Assembly (NCBI GenBank): GCA_964605645.1
Contig: CAZSDJ010000020.1
Span: 1 to 29,206 of the forward strand
Source: PXAH01 sp964605645
GTDB taxonomy: Bacteria > Omnitrophota > Gorgyraeia > Duberdicusellales > 4484-171
DNA: 29,206 nt
Direction: 5' to 3'
The translations under genes and the position numbers were made by a program. Under the pieces are notes generated by a model that searched no databases, was not told the DNA's origin, and worked only from the letters and a program-made list of their open reading frames with translations. Shown in pieces: positions 8,422 to 15,357 of this stretch. Each line of letters opens with the position of its first letter. Position 1 is the stretch's first letter.

Positions 8422-9309
8422 TTAAACCCATATATCATGAAACAAAAAACATTGGTAAGGATAACTCTTTACATAGTTTTCTAACACCTTTACATATTTT
8501 TCTACCCATTTTCGGATTTGACTTTCTTTCTTGTTTTTATTATTTTCATAGTTGGGATAAAATATATTAGTAGTATCTACAATGTAAGAAAATGTAGACA
8601 GCTTAGCTGACAATAAGGTTACAATCGGACAATTAAGCGAAGCTGCGATCATAAATGCTCCGTAAGGAAATTTTGCTTTTTTATTTAAAAAAGGCACCTC
8701 AATACTGCTAAATCCATAGTGTCGGTCACCCATTATAGATACTATTGCCCCTTGTTTCAAGATATTGATTATTTTAAAGGCACTATCAATAGATTTATCT
8801 GCAGAAATAATCTCAATATTTTCTCCGGAGCTATCGAATTTCAAAGATTTACTAACTGCCGGATTGTTCTCCGGCCGCATCAAAAGATATACTTTTTTAT
8901 CTAACTTCTTAAGTGCAGACATTGCAATCTGCCAATTTCCAAAATGCGAAGTAAGTAAGATAAATCCTTGTTTTTTGTTTTTTACTAAACCGATTAATTG
9001 ATCATAGCCTTTTAGTCGTAAATTAAACTTTTTCTCTCCCGATACCATTGCAGAACGATCAATTAGATGTTTACCTTGGCTAACAAAGAGCCGGTAGATG
9101 TGGAAGTATTTTTTTAATTTACTTTGGTTTGGAAAACGCTTATCAATATATAAGAAAGAAATTTTTACTGCTTGCCAATCAAAAAGTAAATAATAAAAAC
9201 AAACTATATACAGAAACCCGTAAGCTCCCCGCAACCCTGTTGTGCGAAGCAATATCTTAAAAAACCAGAAACCAAAACTATTACCTCTTTTTTTTGTTTT
9301 ATATTTCAT
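8422..9309 (-). CDS. LpxL/HtrB-like lysophospholipid acyltransferase
   Basis: This 295-residue protein of the lipid A late-acyltransferase family has an N-terminal hydrophobic anchor region (about 14-45), the catalytic-block SHFGNWQ with H122, and a GDRHYG motif at 192-197. These enzymes transfer acyl chains from ACP to hydroxyls of lipid A or related glycolipids at the inner membrane. In the family the motif is normally HX4E or HX4D; here the acidic position is Gln127, which may alter catalysis or be a subfamily trait. It overlaps the GT2 gene by 11 bases and is 13 bases from the ACP start. APE clusters encode a glycosyltransferase-acyltransferase (ApeJ-type), and this adjacent pair looks like a split version. 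A donor ACP from the cluster is therefore likely. Confidence 0.85.
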   Translation of the reverse strand: MKYKTKKRGNSFGFWFFKILLRTTGLRGAYGFLYIVCFYYLLFDWQAVKISFLYIDKRFPNQSKLKKYFHIYRLFVSQGKHLIDRSAMVSGEKKFNLRLKGYDQLIGLVKNKKQGFILLTSHFGNWQIAMSALKKLDKKVYLLMRPENNPAVSKSLKFDSSGENIEIISADKSIDSAFKIINILKQGAIVSIMGDRHYGFSSIEVPFLNKKAKFPYGAFMIAASLNCPIVTLLSAKLSTFSYIVDTTNIFYPNYENNKNKKESQIRKWVEKYVKVLENYVKSYPYQCFLFHDIWV

Positions 9310-10492
9310 TTTGTAGAGATAAACGATTTCGCTGCAACCTGTTGGAAATTAAAAAAACTACAACACCCACTATTATGCTTAATACCGGAGCGATGATTAA
9401 AGATCCTATAAACCATTCAAATAACCTATCCCCTAGCTGAGCAAAAATAACCTCAAAAGAAACAACCTTTATCAACTTCCCGTAAAGCAAATAATGACCG
9501 AGCTGAATGCAAGCAATGGGGACAAACGGGGGGATACAAATATGCTGAATTGTTACTGCCATAATCTTATTTAAGTGCAATCTACTCGTTACATAAATGA
9601 TTGCTAGGGTATGTAAGGATATAATCGGTAAAGTCGCCAAAAACACCCCTACTGCTGCTGCAAATGCCAGACCTAAAGGAGTTGTCTCTTGCCTCAGAAG
9701 TTTTTTAATAAAAGCAAGGGGATGATAAAACATATCAAAATCAAAATAAGTTTGCTGATCGCTGATTAACCTTTTGTGCGGCCAAGGCAAAAGCCTTCTT
9801 AAGACCAATTTAGTGTGCATAAATGAAATCCTCAGCGTGTCCAGGAAGGGGCGGTAATGGGATATCCGTTTTTCTTTAGATTCATAAAAAGTGCTGATTG
9901 GAACCGTTGCTAACTTAAGTCCCGCCCAAGCGCCTTTAGCAAGGACTTCTGTTTCAAAATCATAGCGTTTTCCTTTTAAATTAAGATGCGGAAGATGTTT
10001 GATGGGATAGGCCCTAAACCCGCTTTGGCAATCGTCAATAGAGGCGCCGCTTTCAAGTCTCAGCCAGAAATTAGCAAATTTTCTCCCAAATCGGCTTTTC
10101 GCAGGTACATTCTTTATAGAAAAATTTCGGCTGCCAATTAAAATTTTAGAATCATCATCTTGGAGTAAAGTTATAAACTTCTTTAAATCTTCCGGGTTGT
10201 GCTGTCCGTCAGCATCGATGGTAATCATAAATTTTCCGTCTTTTTTTCTAATATGATCTAAGGCAGTAATAATCGCTTTCCCCTTTCCTTGGTTTCTGGC
10301 ATGCTTTAACACCGTAACATCTTTGTTATCAAGTATCGAAAAATCAAAATCAGTTGAACCATCATCAACAACGATAATATTATGTAAATAATTACGGCAT
10401 CCCGAAACAATTTTTTTAACTGTATCTCTATTATTAAATACCGGGAGAACACACCAAATGTGATCAGTTTTTAAATTATCTGTTAGCATCAT
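9299..10492 (-). CDS. Family 2 glycosyltransferase with C-terminal DUF2062 membrane domain
   Basis: This 397-residue protein starts with a GT2 domain: VLPVFNN near 15-21, VVDDGSTD at 41-48, an NQGKGKAI loop at 67-74, and the metal-binding DADGQH at 93-98. The QSGFRAYP segment further on is typical of dolichyl-phosphate-mannose-synthase-like GT2 enzymes. From about residue 235 a DUF2062 domain follows, with several membrane segments. The reaction is transfer of a sugar from a nucleotide donor to a lipid acceptor at the inner membrane. The start lies 17 bases inside the preceding radical SAM gene and the stop inside the LpxL-like gene. The context suggests that the product is glycosylated, or that a glycolipid acceptor is built here. 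Sugar and acceptor are unknown. Confidence 0.9.
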   Translation of the reverse strand: MMLTDNLKTDHIWCVLPVFNNRDTVKKIVSGCRNYLHNIIVVDDGSTDFDFSILDNKDVTVLKHARNQGKGKAIITALDHIRKKDGKFMITIDADGQHNPEDLKKFITLLQDDDSKILIGSRNFSIKNVPAKSRFGRKFANFWLRLESGASIDDCQSGFRAYPIKHLPHLNLKGKRYDFETEVLAKGAWAGLKLATVPISTFYESKEKRISHYRPFLDTLRISFMHTKLVLRRLLPWPHKRLISDQQTYFDFDMFYHPLAFIKKLLRQETTPLGLAFAAAVGVFLATLPIISLHTLAIIYVTSRLHLNKIMAVTIQHICIPPFVPIACIQLGHYLLYGKLIKVVSFEVIFAQLGDRLFEWFIGSLIIAPVLSIIVGVVVFLISNRLQRNRLSLQNEI

Positions 10493-11843
10493 GTTTTTTT
10501 CTTCTTTTTTTCCCGGGGATAAGCATATCCCAAATAGAACCGGAATAGCCCATTTTATGTAAAAATTGCAAACTGCTATCTAATGCATCCGGAGGAAAAA
10601 TGCAGTGTCTTATCCCGGCAAAAGCCTTAGTTAATGTTTTCTCCAGCCATACCTTATCAATACCCGGAGCAATATAATAGACCGGATCCAGTAAACTATC
10701 TTTTTCTTTTATAAAACCTTCCTTAATCGCTAAATCATAAAGCTTGGTCCCCGGTAAAATTCTAATCCCCATAAACATAAAAGAAACAGTATTTTTTAGA
10801 TTTTTTATGTTTTCAATATCTTCATAAATAGTTTCTTCAGTTTCTCCGGGCCCTCCTAACATAAAATAATTAGCCGTAGCCACCCCACAACTAGTAAATA
10901 AATTATTAGTTGAGATAACATCTGAGAAGGAAAAATCTTTTCCTAAATCTTTAAGCGCAACATCACAAGCTGCGTCTGCCCCAATTTCTGCGGCTTTTAG
11001 GCCAGTTTGTTTCATTAATTCTATAGTATCTTTATCTAAGTCACTTGGTTTAAAAAAAGCAGACCAAGGGATGCTTACACCCCTATCTTTCATCGCCTCA
11101 ACAATCTTTAGGTAATGGCCGTAATTATCATTAAATACAGAATCAGTAAAAAAAATATATTTTGCTTTATATTCGTTAGCTAACAATTCGATATCATCAA
11201 CGACTTCTTGAGGCTCTCGCGCGCGAAGCCTTTTTCCTTCCAGAAAAGGATATGTACAGTAAATACAGCCTTGGTTGCACCCTCGTTTGGTTTGAACTGA
11301 AGCAACATTTCCACTTTTTAAATAAAAACTCATAAGTTCAGGATCATAGTAAGCTGAAGGTATTTTTTTACCAACAAGATTATGGTCAGAAAAAATAATA
11401 TTTTCTTGGGGAGCTTTGCCGGAGGAAAGTTTGTTGACCAGTTCTACAATAGTCTCTTCGCCTTCTCCCACAATGCCGTAATCACCTCCGGTTTCTTCTA
11501 AGATTTGTTTGGGCATAATTGAAAACCCTGAACCACCCAAAATAATCGGTAGAGAGATATTTTTTTTAATACAACCAACAATATCTTTTACAACCGAAAT
11601 GTAACGCTGTTCATTTAAAATATTTACATTGTCAATGTTTCGGATTGAAATACCAACCACCTCTGGCTTTATTTTTTTTATTTTTGACTCTAGAGCCGCT
11701 AAGGAACGACCGCTTTGTAAAAAATCAAAAATTTCTACTTGATGTCCTGCTTTTGATAAAGCAGTATAGATCATTACTAAGCCCAAGGGATAAACCGAAT
11801 ATGGGGTTGATGATACGTTTGAAGAAATGAGTAAGACTTTCAT
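10476..11843 (-). CDS. B12-binding domain radical SAM protein
   Basis: This 455-residue protein has an N-terminal cobalamin-binding-like domain (MKVLLISSNV..YPLGL, about 1-140, with GGSGFSIMP and GEGEETI marks) and a radical SAM domain with C189, C193 and C196 in RGCNQGCIYCTYP. A GxADAACD-type segment near 295 and LGGPGETEET near 330 are typical of this class. It overlaps the neighbouring radical SAM gene by the ATGA junction, so the two are made together and may act in sequence on one substrate. Family members include P-methyltransferases, hopanoid-modifying enzymes and ring-forming enzymes. There is no stronger clue to the substrate than the lipid-building neighbours. Confidence 0.88.
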   Translation of the reverse strand: MKVLLISSNVSSTPYSVYPLGLVMIYTALSKAGHQVEIFDFLQSGRSLAALESKIKKIKPEVVGISIRNIDNVNILNEQRYISVVKDIVGCIKKNISLPIILGGSGFSIMPKQILEETGGDYGIVGEGEETIVELVNKLSSGKAPQENIIFSDHNLVGKKIPSAYYDPELMSFYLKSGNVASVQTKRGCNQGCIYCTYPFLEGKRLRAREPQEVVDDIELLANEYKAKYIFFTDSVFNDNYGHYLKIVEAMKDRGVSIPWSAFFKPSDLDKDTIELMKQTGLKAAEIGADAACDVALKDLGKDFSFSDVISTNNLFTSCGVATANYFMLGGPGETEETIYEDIENIKNLKNTVSFMFMGIRILPGTKLYDLAIKEGFIKEKDSLLDPVYYIAPGIDKVWLEKTLTKAFAGIRHCIFPPDALDSSLQFLHKMGYSGSIWDMLIPGKKRRKKHDANR

Positions 11844-13090
11844 TTATCTTTCACCTTTTTTTTACCTAAACGAATTCTGTTATGAATTCCATCTTTTTTC
11901 TCTCTTTCTATCACCTTCATATATAATTTAGCCATTTTTATTTCTTTGCTGCAATCATCATAAAAGGTATCCCAGGCATATTGATACATTTCCTCTAGAG
12001 TATCCGGGCTCATCTTTGCGGGTTTAAATACTACTTCACCGGCATTATATTTAATCCAATCATTATGTAATATTCTATCCTGCTCTTCTAACTCTTTTCT
12101 TATCGGAGTATGGGGAAAAGGAGTGGCTATCGTAAATTCGGCTAAGTCCAGGTCAATGTCTAGGAGAAAATCTACTAATCTTTTTATATAATCTTGGTCA
12201 TGGTTGTCTAATCCGAGAAGAATAGTCCCTTCCACCCCTATGCCTCGGTCTTTAAATTTTTTAATTCTACGCCGGATAAAATCCGAAGTATCAACAATTG
12301 CTTGATAAACATACCAACATCCAGCTTCAGCAGCTAAATCAAGAATATGATCGTCTTCTTTAATCGGATGGGAAACCCATTTTTTCTTCAAAGGGATCAT
12401 CGCTTTAAAAAGTTCCTTCTCCCATTGATCATCTTGAGCTAATGAATTGTCCACTATAAATAAACGATCATTATCAATATTGGCCATCTCTTTTATTACA
12501 GTCTTTATCGGACGAGGGCGAAATTTTCTTCCTCCCAGATAAGGGGTACAGCAAGGAAAACAATTAAAGCGACAGCCACGCGAAGCATGGACCAAGTCAA
12601 CCATCTGTACTCCTCTAAAATTATACAATTTAGGATTTAAAATATCTCGCCGAGCTTCTTTGATTAGAGATGTATCCGGAAATTTTAGATGAAAATCATA
12701 AACTTTTTTTAATTCTCCTTTTTTAAAATCATCTAATACCGTATCTATATTCGATTCGGCTTCACCCAAAAATACTGAATCACAATGCGCAGTAGCTTCT
12801 TGGGCATGGACCTGGATGCCGATACCTCCGGCAATAACCTTTTTTCCTCTAGCCCGAAATTCTTTTGCAATCTCCCAAGCCCTCGGGATTTGACAGGTTA
12901 ACATTACCGACATAAAAATTAAATCAGCGGATTGATTAAAATCTATCTCCTCTACATTTTCATCAAAAAAAGAAATATCAATATTATTTGGTAGAGCAGC
13001 CGCAAATACTACCGGGCCATGCGGGGGTAAATTAAATTCCGGTTGATTTTTTAATTTCGGCCAACTAGGATATATTATTCTTACTTTCAT
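11840..13090 (-). CDS. B12-binding domain radical SAM protein
   Basis: This 416-residue protein has a B12-binding-like N-terminal domain (about 1-125, with IAGGIGIQVHAQEA near 86-99 and FLGEAE near 107-112) and a radical SAM core with cluster ligands C173, C177 and C180 in RGCRFNCFPC. The extra cysteine straight after the motif (CC at 180-181) is a small oddity. It is coupled by ATGA overlaps on both sides, to a DUF4823-like lipoprotein upstream and to another radical SAM gene downstream. Likely action is a SAM- and cobalamin-dependent change to the lipid chain, such as methylation, cyclisation or C-C bond formation. This is inference from the family and location. Confidence 0.87.
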   Translation of the reverse strand: MKVRIIYPSWPKLKNQPEFNLPPHGPVVFAAALPNNIDISFFDENVEEIDFNQSADLIFMSVMLTCQIPRAWEIAKEFRARGKKVIAGGIGIQVHAQEATAHCDSVFLGEAESNIDTVLDDFKKGELKKVYDFHLKFPDTSLIKEARRDILNPKLYNFRGVQMVDLVHASRGCRFNCFPCCTPYLGGRKFRPRPIKTVIKEMANIDNDRLFIVDNSLAQDDQWEKELFKAMIPLKKKWVSHPIKEDDHILDLAAEAGCWYVYQAIVDTSDFIRRRIKKFKDRGIGVEGTILLGLDNHDQDYIKRLVDFLLDIDLDLAEFTIATPFPHTPIRKELEEQDRILHNDWIKYNAGEVVFKPAKMSPDTLEEMYQYAWDTFYDDCSKEIKMAKLYMKVIEREKKDGIHNRIRLGKKKVKDK

Positions 13091-13623
13091 TTCTCTACCT
13101 TTTTTTGGAATAGCGAATCAACATAACGATCTATTGCTTTTCTTAATATGTCTTGGGGATGATACCCACCAAATGTAAACCATGTACCTTTTGATCTAAG
13201 CATAACTGAATCTAGTTGCTTTTCTGTATCACTTTGGAAAATATTTATTTTCACATCAACCTTATCTCGTATTCCTGACCATTCAGTAGCACGATCCTCC
13301 CAATGTGTAATTTTCGGATATATAAGATACATAAAGCTTCCTTTCTGAGCTATTCTAAAACTCTCTTTAAGCCCTATAACTTCTTTAGATATTTCAACAC
13401 GTCTAAGATATCTTAAGAAAGATGATTCAAGTATTTGAGCAGTCATTGACCCTGAACCTTGATAATTCTTATCCATATATTTGCCATCAGATGGAACCAT
13501 TATATATGCTGATCCATCTAAATTAAGACTTGGAGCTGAACTGTATTGGTGAGGTCGGATTTGTTGAATGCTGGCACACCCAGTTAACCCCACAATTAGG
13601 CAAGTCAATAAAACTTTTTTCAT
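13087..13623 (-). CDS. DUF4823-like lipoprotein
   Basis: This 178-residue protein has a lipoprotein signal peptide ending in the lipobox LTGC, with C16 as the lipidated residue. The mature part carries EWSGIRDKVDVKI near 115-127 and FGGYHPQDILRKA near 151-163, which I recognise as characteristic of DUF4823 proteins. Function is unknown; location should be the periplasmic face of inner or outer membrane. It is 128 bases after the previous lipoprotein but its stop overlaps the following radical SAM start by ATGA, so it is translationally tied to the biosynthetic genes. The signal-peptide region is nearly the same as that of the protein at 14140-14688. A partner role to the exporter system is possible but unproven. 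Confidence 0.75.
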   Translation of the reverse strand: MKKVLLTCLIVGLTGCASIQQIRPHQYSSAPSLNLDGSAYIMVPSDGKYMDKNYQGSGSMTAQILESSFLRYLRRVEISKEVIGLKESFRIAQKGSFMYLIYPKITHWEDRATEWSGIRDKVDVKINIFQSDTEKQLDSVMLRSKGTWFTFGGYHPQDILRKAIDRYVDSLFQKKVEK

Positions 13624-13629
13624 TTTCTT
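13575..13629. repeat. Copy A of a 55-bp imperfect direct repeat over lipoprotein start regions
   Basis: By eye this segment matches 14640-14694 at 47 of 55 positions in the same orientation. It covers the start codon and signal-peptide codons of the lipoprotein gene. The mature parts of the two proteins do not share obvious similarity. Confidence 0.7.
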
Positions 13630-13751
13630 TCTACCCCCTTTGTTAGAAATAAACTTGTATTATTTCATTGAGATCCAGCAGTTTTCTAACATTTAATTTA
13701 ATTACCTCAATTAAATACGTTTTTGTATTCTTTCTCGATCAGGAATAATTA
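13624..13751. other. Intergenic gap with an AT-only inverted repeat
   Basis: This 128-base gap separates two lipoprotein genes. At 13696-13716 there are 8-base arms around a 5-base loop, made of A and T only in the stem, without a following T run on the minus strand. A GGGGG-rich stretch lies about 15 bases upstream of the next start codon. I see no convincing promoter, terminator or small gene. Confidence 0.5.
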
Positions 13752-14039
13752 CTAATCACTTGTATTTACGCATTTAAACTGGATTTCTGATCTTGGAAAA
13801 TTACCAAAAATGTAAGGAGGATGACTGCCTCCTGCGCGAATGACTTTTAGTGACTTACCTTTACCTGCACAAAATTCACCTGCTTCCAATAAATTCGCAT
13901 CTTTAAGGCCACTTGAACCAACAAACCCAGTACCTGCCTGACGAGTAATTTTATAAATTCCAGGCCCAATTGAAACAACACCTGAATAGTGACCACATCC
14001 TGACAAAAATAAAATTAATAATATAATATTGATTTTCAC
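13752..14039 (-). CDS. Small lipoprotein of unknown function
   Basis: This 95-residue protein starts with GTG and has a short signal peptide with lipobox LSGC (C15). The mature part is about 80 residues, with GPGIYKITRQAGTG near 25-38, then an alanine- and glycine-containing helix AGEFCAGKGKSLKVI (about 52-66), and a C-terminal IQFKC strand. The two internal cysteines could form a disulfide. This pattern resembles a widespread class of small unnamed lipoproteins. A GGGGGTTAAGG sequence directly upstream may serve as the ribosome binding site. It has unattached spacing to both neighbours (100 and 128 bases), unlike the rest of the operon. No function can be given. Confidence 0.75.
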   Translation of the reverse strand: MKINIILLILFLSGCGHYSGVVSIGPGIYKITRQAGTGFVGSSGLKDANLLEAGEFCAGKGKSLKVIRAGGSHPPYIFGNFPRSEIQFKCVNTSD

Positions 14040-14139
14040 CCTTAACCCCCTTTCTAATACTTTTTAATAAAACTACACTTAACTAGGAATACAATTGTAA
14101 CAATTTTGAATTAATATATATTAATCGGTGAAAACAATT
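14040..14139. other. Intergenic gap with two AT-rich palindromes
   Basis: This 100-base gap holds AATTGT-A-ACAATT at 14093-14105 and the perfect 14-base palindrome TTAATATATATTAA at 14111-14124. These could be protein-binding sites or weak promoter elements. Neither has the GC stem and T run of an intrinsic terminator on the minus strand, and no good -35/-10 pair is visible. Confidence 0.45.
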
Positions 14140-14688
14140 TTAACTTTTAATGAATTCAAATAAAATTTTTTCATTTGTGTCTATTGTAAATAAAGGAATG
14201 ATAAATTTATCTCCTTTATTTATTTGATTGAAAAATACTATCCCCCGTAGTTCTTCATTTTGTTTAACTTTTGCATCCTTTATTTCTTGTTGTAAAAAAT
14301 CTTCTTTAATCTCTCGATTAATTTTATTATTTCTAACAAGGGCTGGGGGGAATATACCTCCATTAAATACTATGCTTCGACTGCATTTATTAGAAGCATC
14401 ATTGGCACCAATACTTTTCGGAACTATGCTCCGTTTTTGAAATCCGTATATTTTATTGCTTTGATTAACAATTGTAATCAATGCTACATCTATTTTTCTC
14501 TCACAAGTTTTGCAATCAAAGTATTTTATCGACTCCTCACAATCAAAAAACTTTATCGATATCGCAACATCATTTTTTTTAACAGTATTTATATCATTTC
14601 CAACAAAAAAAGCAGGTAATGCGTTTGGTCGATAAGACGCACAACCACTTAATCCCACAATTAGACAAATCAACAAAATCTTTTTCAT
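14140..14688 (-). CDS. Lipoprotein of unknown function
   Basis: This 182-residue protein begins with a lipoprotein signal peptide, lipobox LSGC with C16. The mature part contains a cysteine-rich DCEESIKYFDCKTCE stretch (about 49-63) and a region with many charged residues near 130-150. I do not recognise a family. The start overlaps the CLF stop by ATGA and there is a strong AAAGGAGG ribosome binding site, so it is coupled to the ketosynthase pair. The first 16 codons closely match those of the lipoprotein at 13087-13623. It should be anchored in a membrane facing the periplasm. A structural or chaperone role for the exported product is only a guess. Confidence 0.7.
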   Translation of the reverse strand: MKKILLICLIVGLSGCASYRPNALPAFFVGNDINTVKKNDVAISIKFFDCEESIKYFDCKTCERKIDVALITIVNQSNKIYGFQKRSIVPKSIGANDASNKCSRSIVFNGGIFPPALVRNNKINREIKEDFLQQEIKDAKVKQNEELRGIVFFNQINKGDKFIIPLFTIDTNEKILFEFIKS

Positions 14689-14694
14689 TTTCTT
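14640..14694. repeat. Copy B of a 55-bp imperfect direct repeat over lipoprotein start regions
   Basis: Matches 13575-13629 at 47 of 55 positions by eye. It covers the start codon, ribosome binding site edge and signal-peptide codons of the gene at 14140-14688. Confidence 0.7.
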
Positions 14695-15356
14695 CCTCCT
14701 TTAATTTCTTTTATCAAACCATTTAAATCAGGTTTATTTTCGGCAATCTCTATCAATTCTCTCAATCTATAGAGATTTAAGTTTTTAGATTTTTCTATAT
14801 TCTCTAAGACAAAACAAATTCCCCCATCACCATCATTTTTTACAGCCAAAACTGTTTTTCCCTGTTGTTGGCTAAACGCTCCCGCAGCGCTATTTAAAAG
14901 AGAAGGGATTTGTTGCTCTAAGGGGTCGACATAAAACATTGCTCCTTCGAAATTAAAATGAATAGCTGCCTCGGCTAAAGGGCTTGATGCTAAAGTATAG
15001 ATAAAAAGATTTGCTCTTCCTAATTTTCGGCCGCCTTCGATATAGTCTTTAAAATAATTTAAATTTGAATTTAAAGAACCGGAATCGTTTGTGCCAACAA
15101 TTCCTATATTTTGTTTAGAGTCAGGATAATATTTTAACTGAGCATCTTTTAGAGCTAAGGCAATCAAGCAACAGGTTATTTTAGATGGATTATCAAATCT
15201 AGAAAAATTTTTAACTGGATGAGAAAACACTCCCTTATTTTTTAATTCTGCATACAAACTATCTAGATTGTCTAAACTGCCTAATTTTTTTGAATGAGCG
15301 GTCCCATAGCTACTATTTTCTATCCAGCTAATCCCTTTAACCGCTATCTTATCAAT
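14685..15356 (-). CDS. Chain-length-factor-like partner ketosynthase (ApeC-like), non-ATG start
   Basis: This ketosynthase-fold protein is truncated and has no catalytic Cys-His-His. The NIGIVGTNDSGS strand and the FIYTLASSPLAEAAIHFNF segment match the beta-ketoacyl synthase N-terminal type found in CLFs of APE clusters (ApeC-like), with no Cys in the nucleophile region. The reading frame stays open well upstream of the first TTG at 15257, and the added residues (KIAVKGISWIENSSYGT) look like a real KS N-terminus. No ATG, GTG or TTG exists in that extension; an ATT at 15356 follows a GGAAAG site by five bases and gives 223 residues. It begins 1 base after the stop of the active ketosynthase. 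That pair should form the KS-CLF heterodimer which elongates the polyene. The start codon is tentative. Confidence 0.72.
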   Translation of the reverse strand: MDKIAVKGISWIENSSYGTAHSKKLGSLDNLDSLYAELKNKGVFSHPVKNFSRFDNPSKITCCLIALALKDAQLKYYPDSKQNIGIVGTNDSGSLNSNLNYFKDYIEGGRKLGRANLFIYTLASSPLAEAAIHFNFEGAMFYVDPLEQQIPSLLNSAAGAFSQQQGKTVLAVKNDGDGGICFVLENIEKSKNLNLYRLRELIEIAENKPDLNGLIKEIKGGRK

Positions 15357-15357
15357 C

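Noticed and set aside
13696..13716. Inverted repeat as a rho-independent terminator
   Set aside because: The stem is A/T only and no T run follows on the minus strand.
15258..15357. A true 100-base intergenic gap between KS and CLF genes
   Set aside because: The CLF frame is open across it and encodes a plausible KS N-terminus, so it is better read as coding with a non-standard start.
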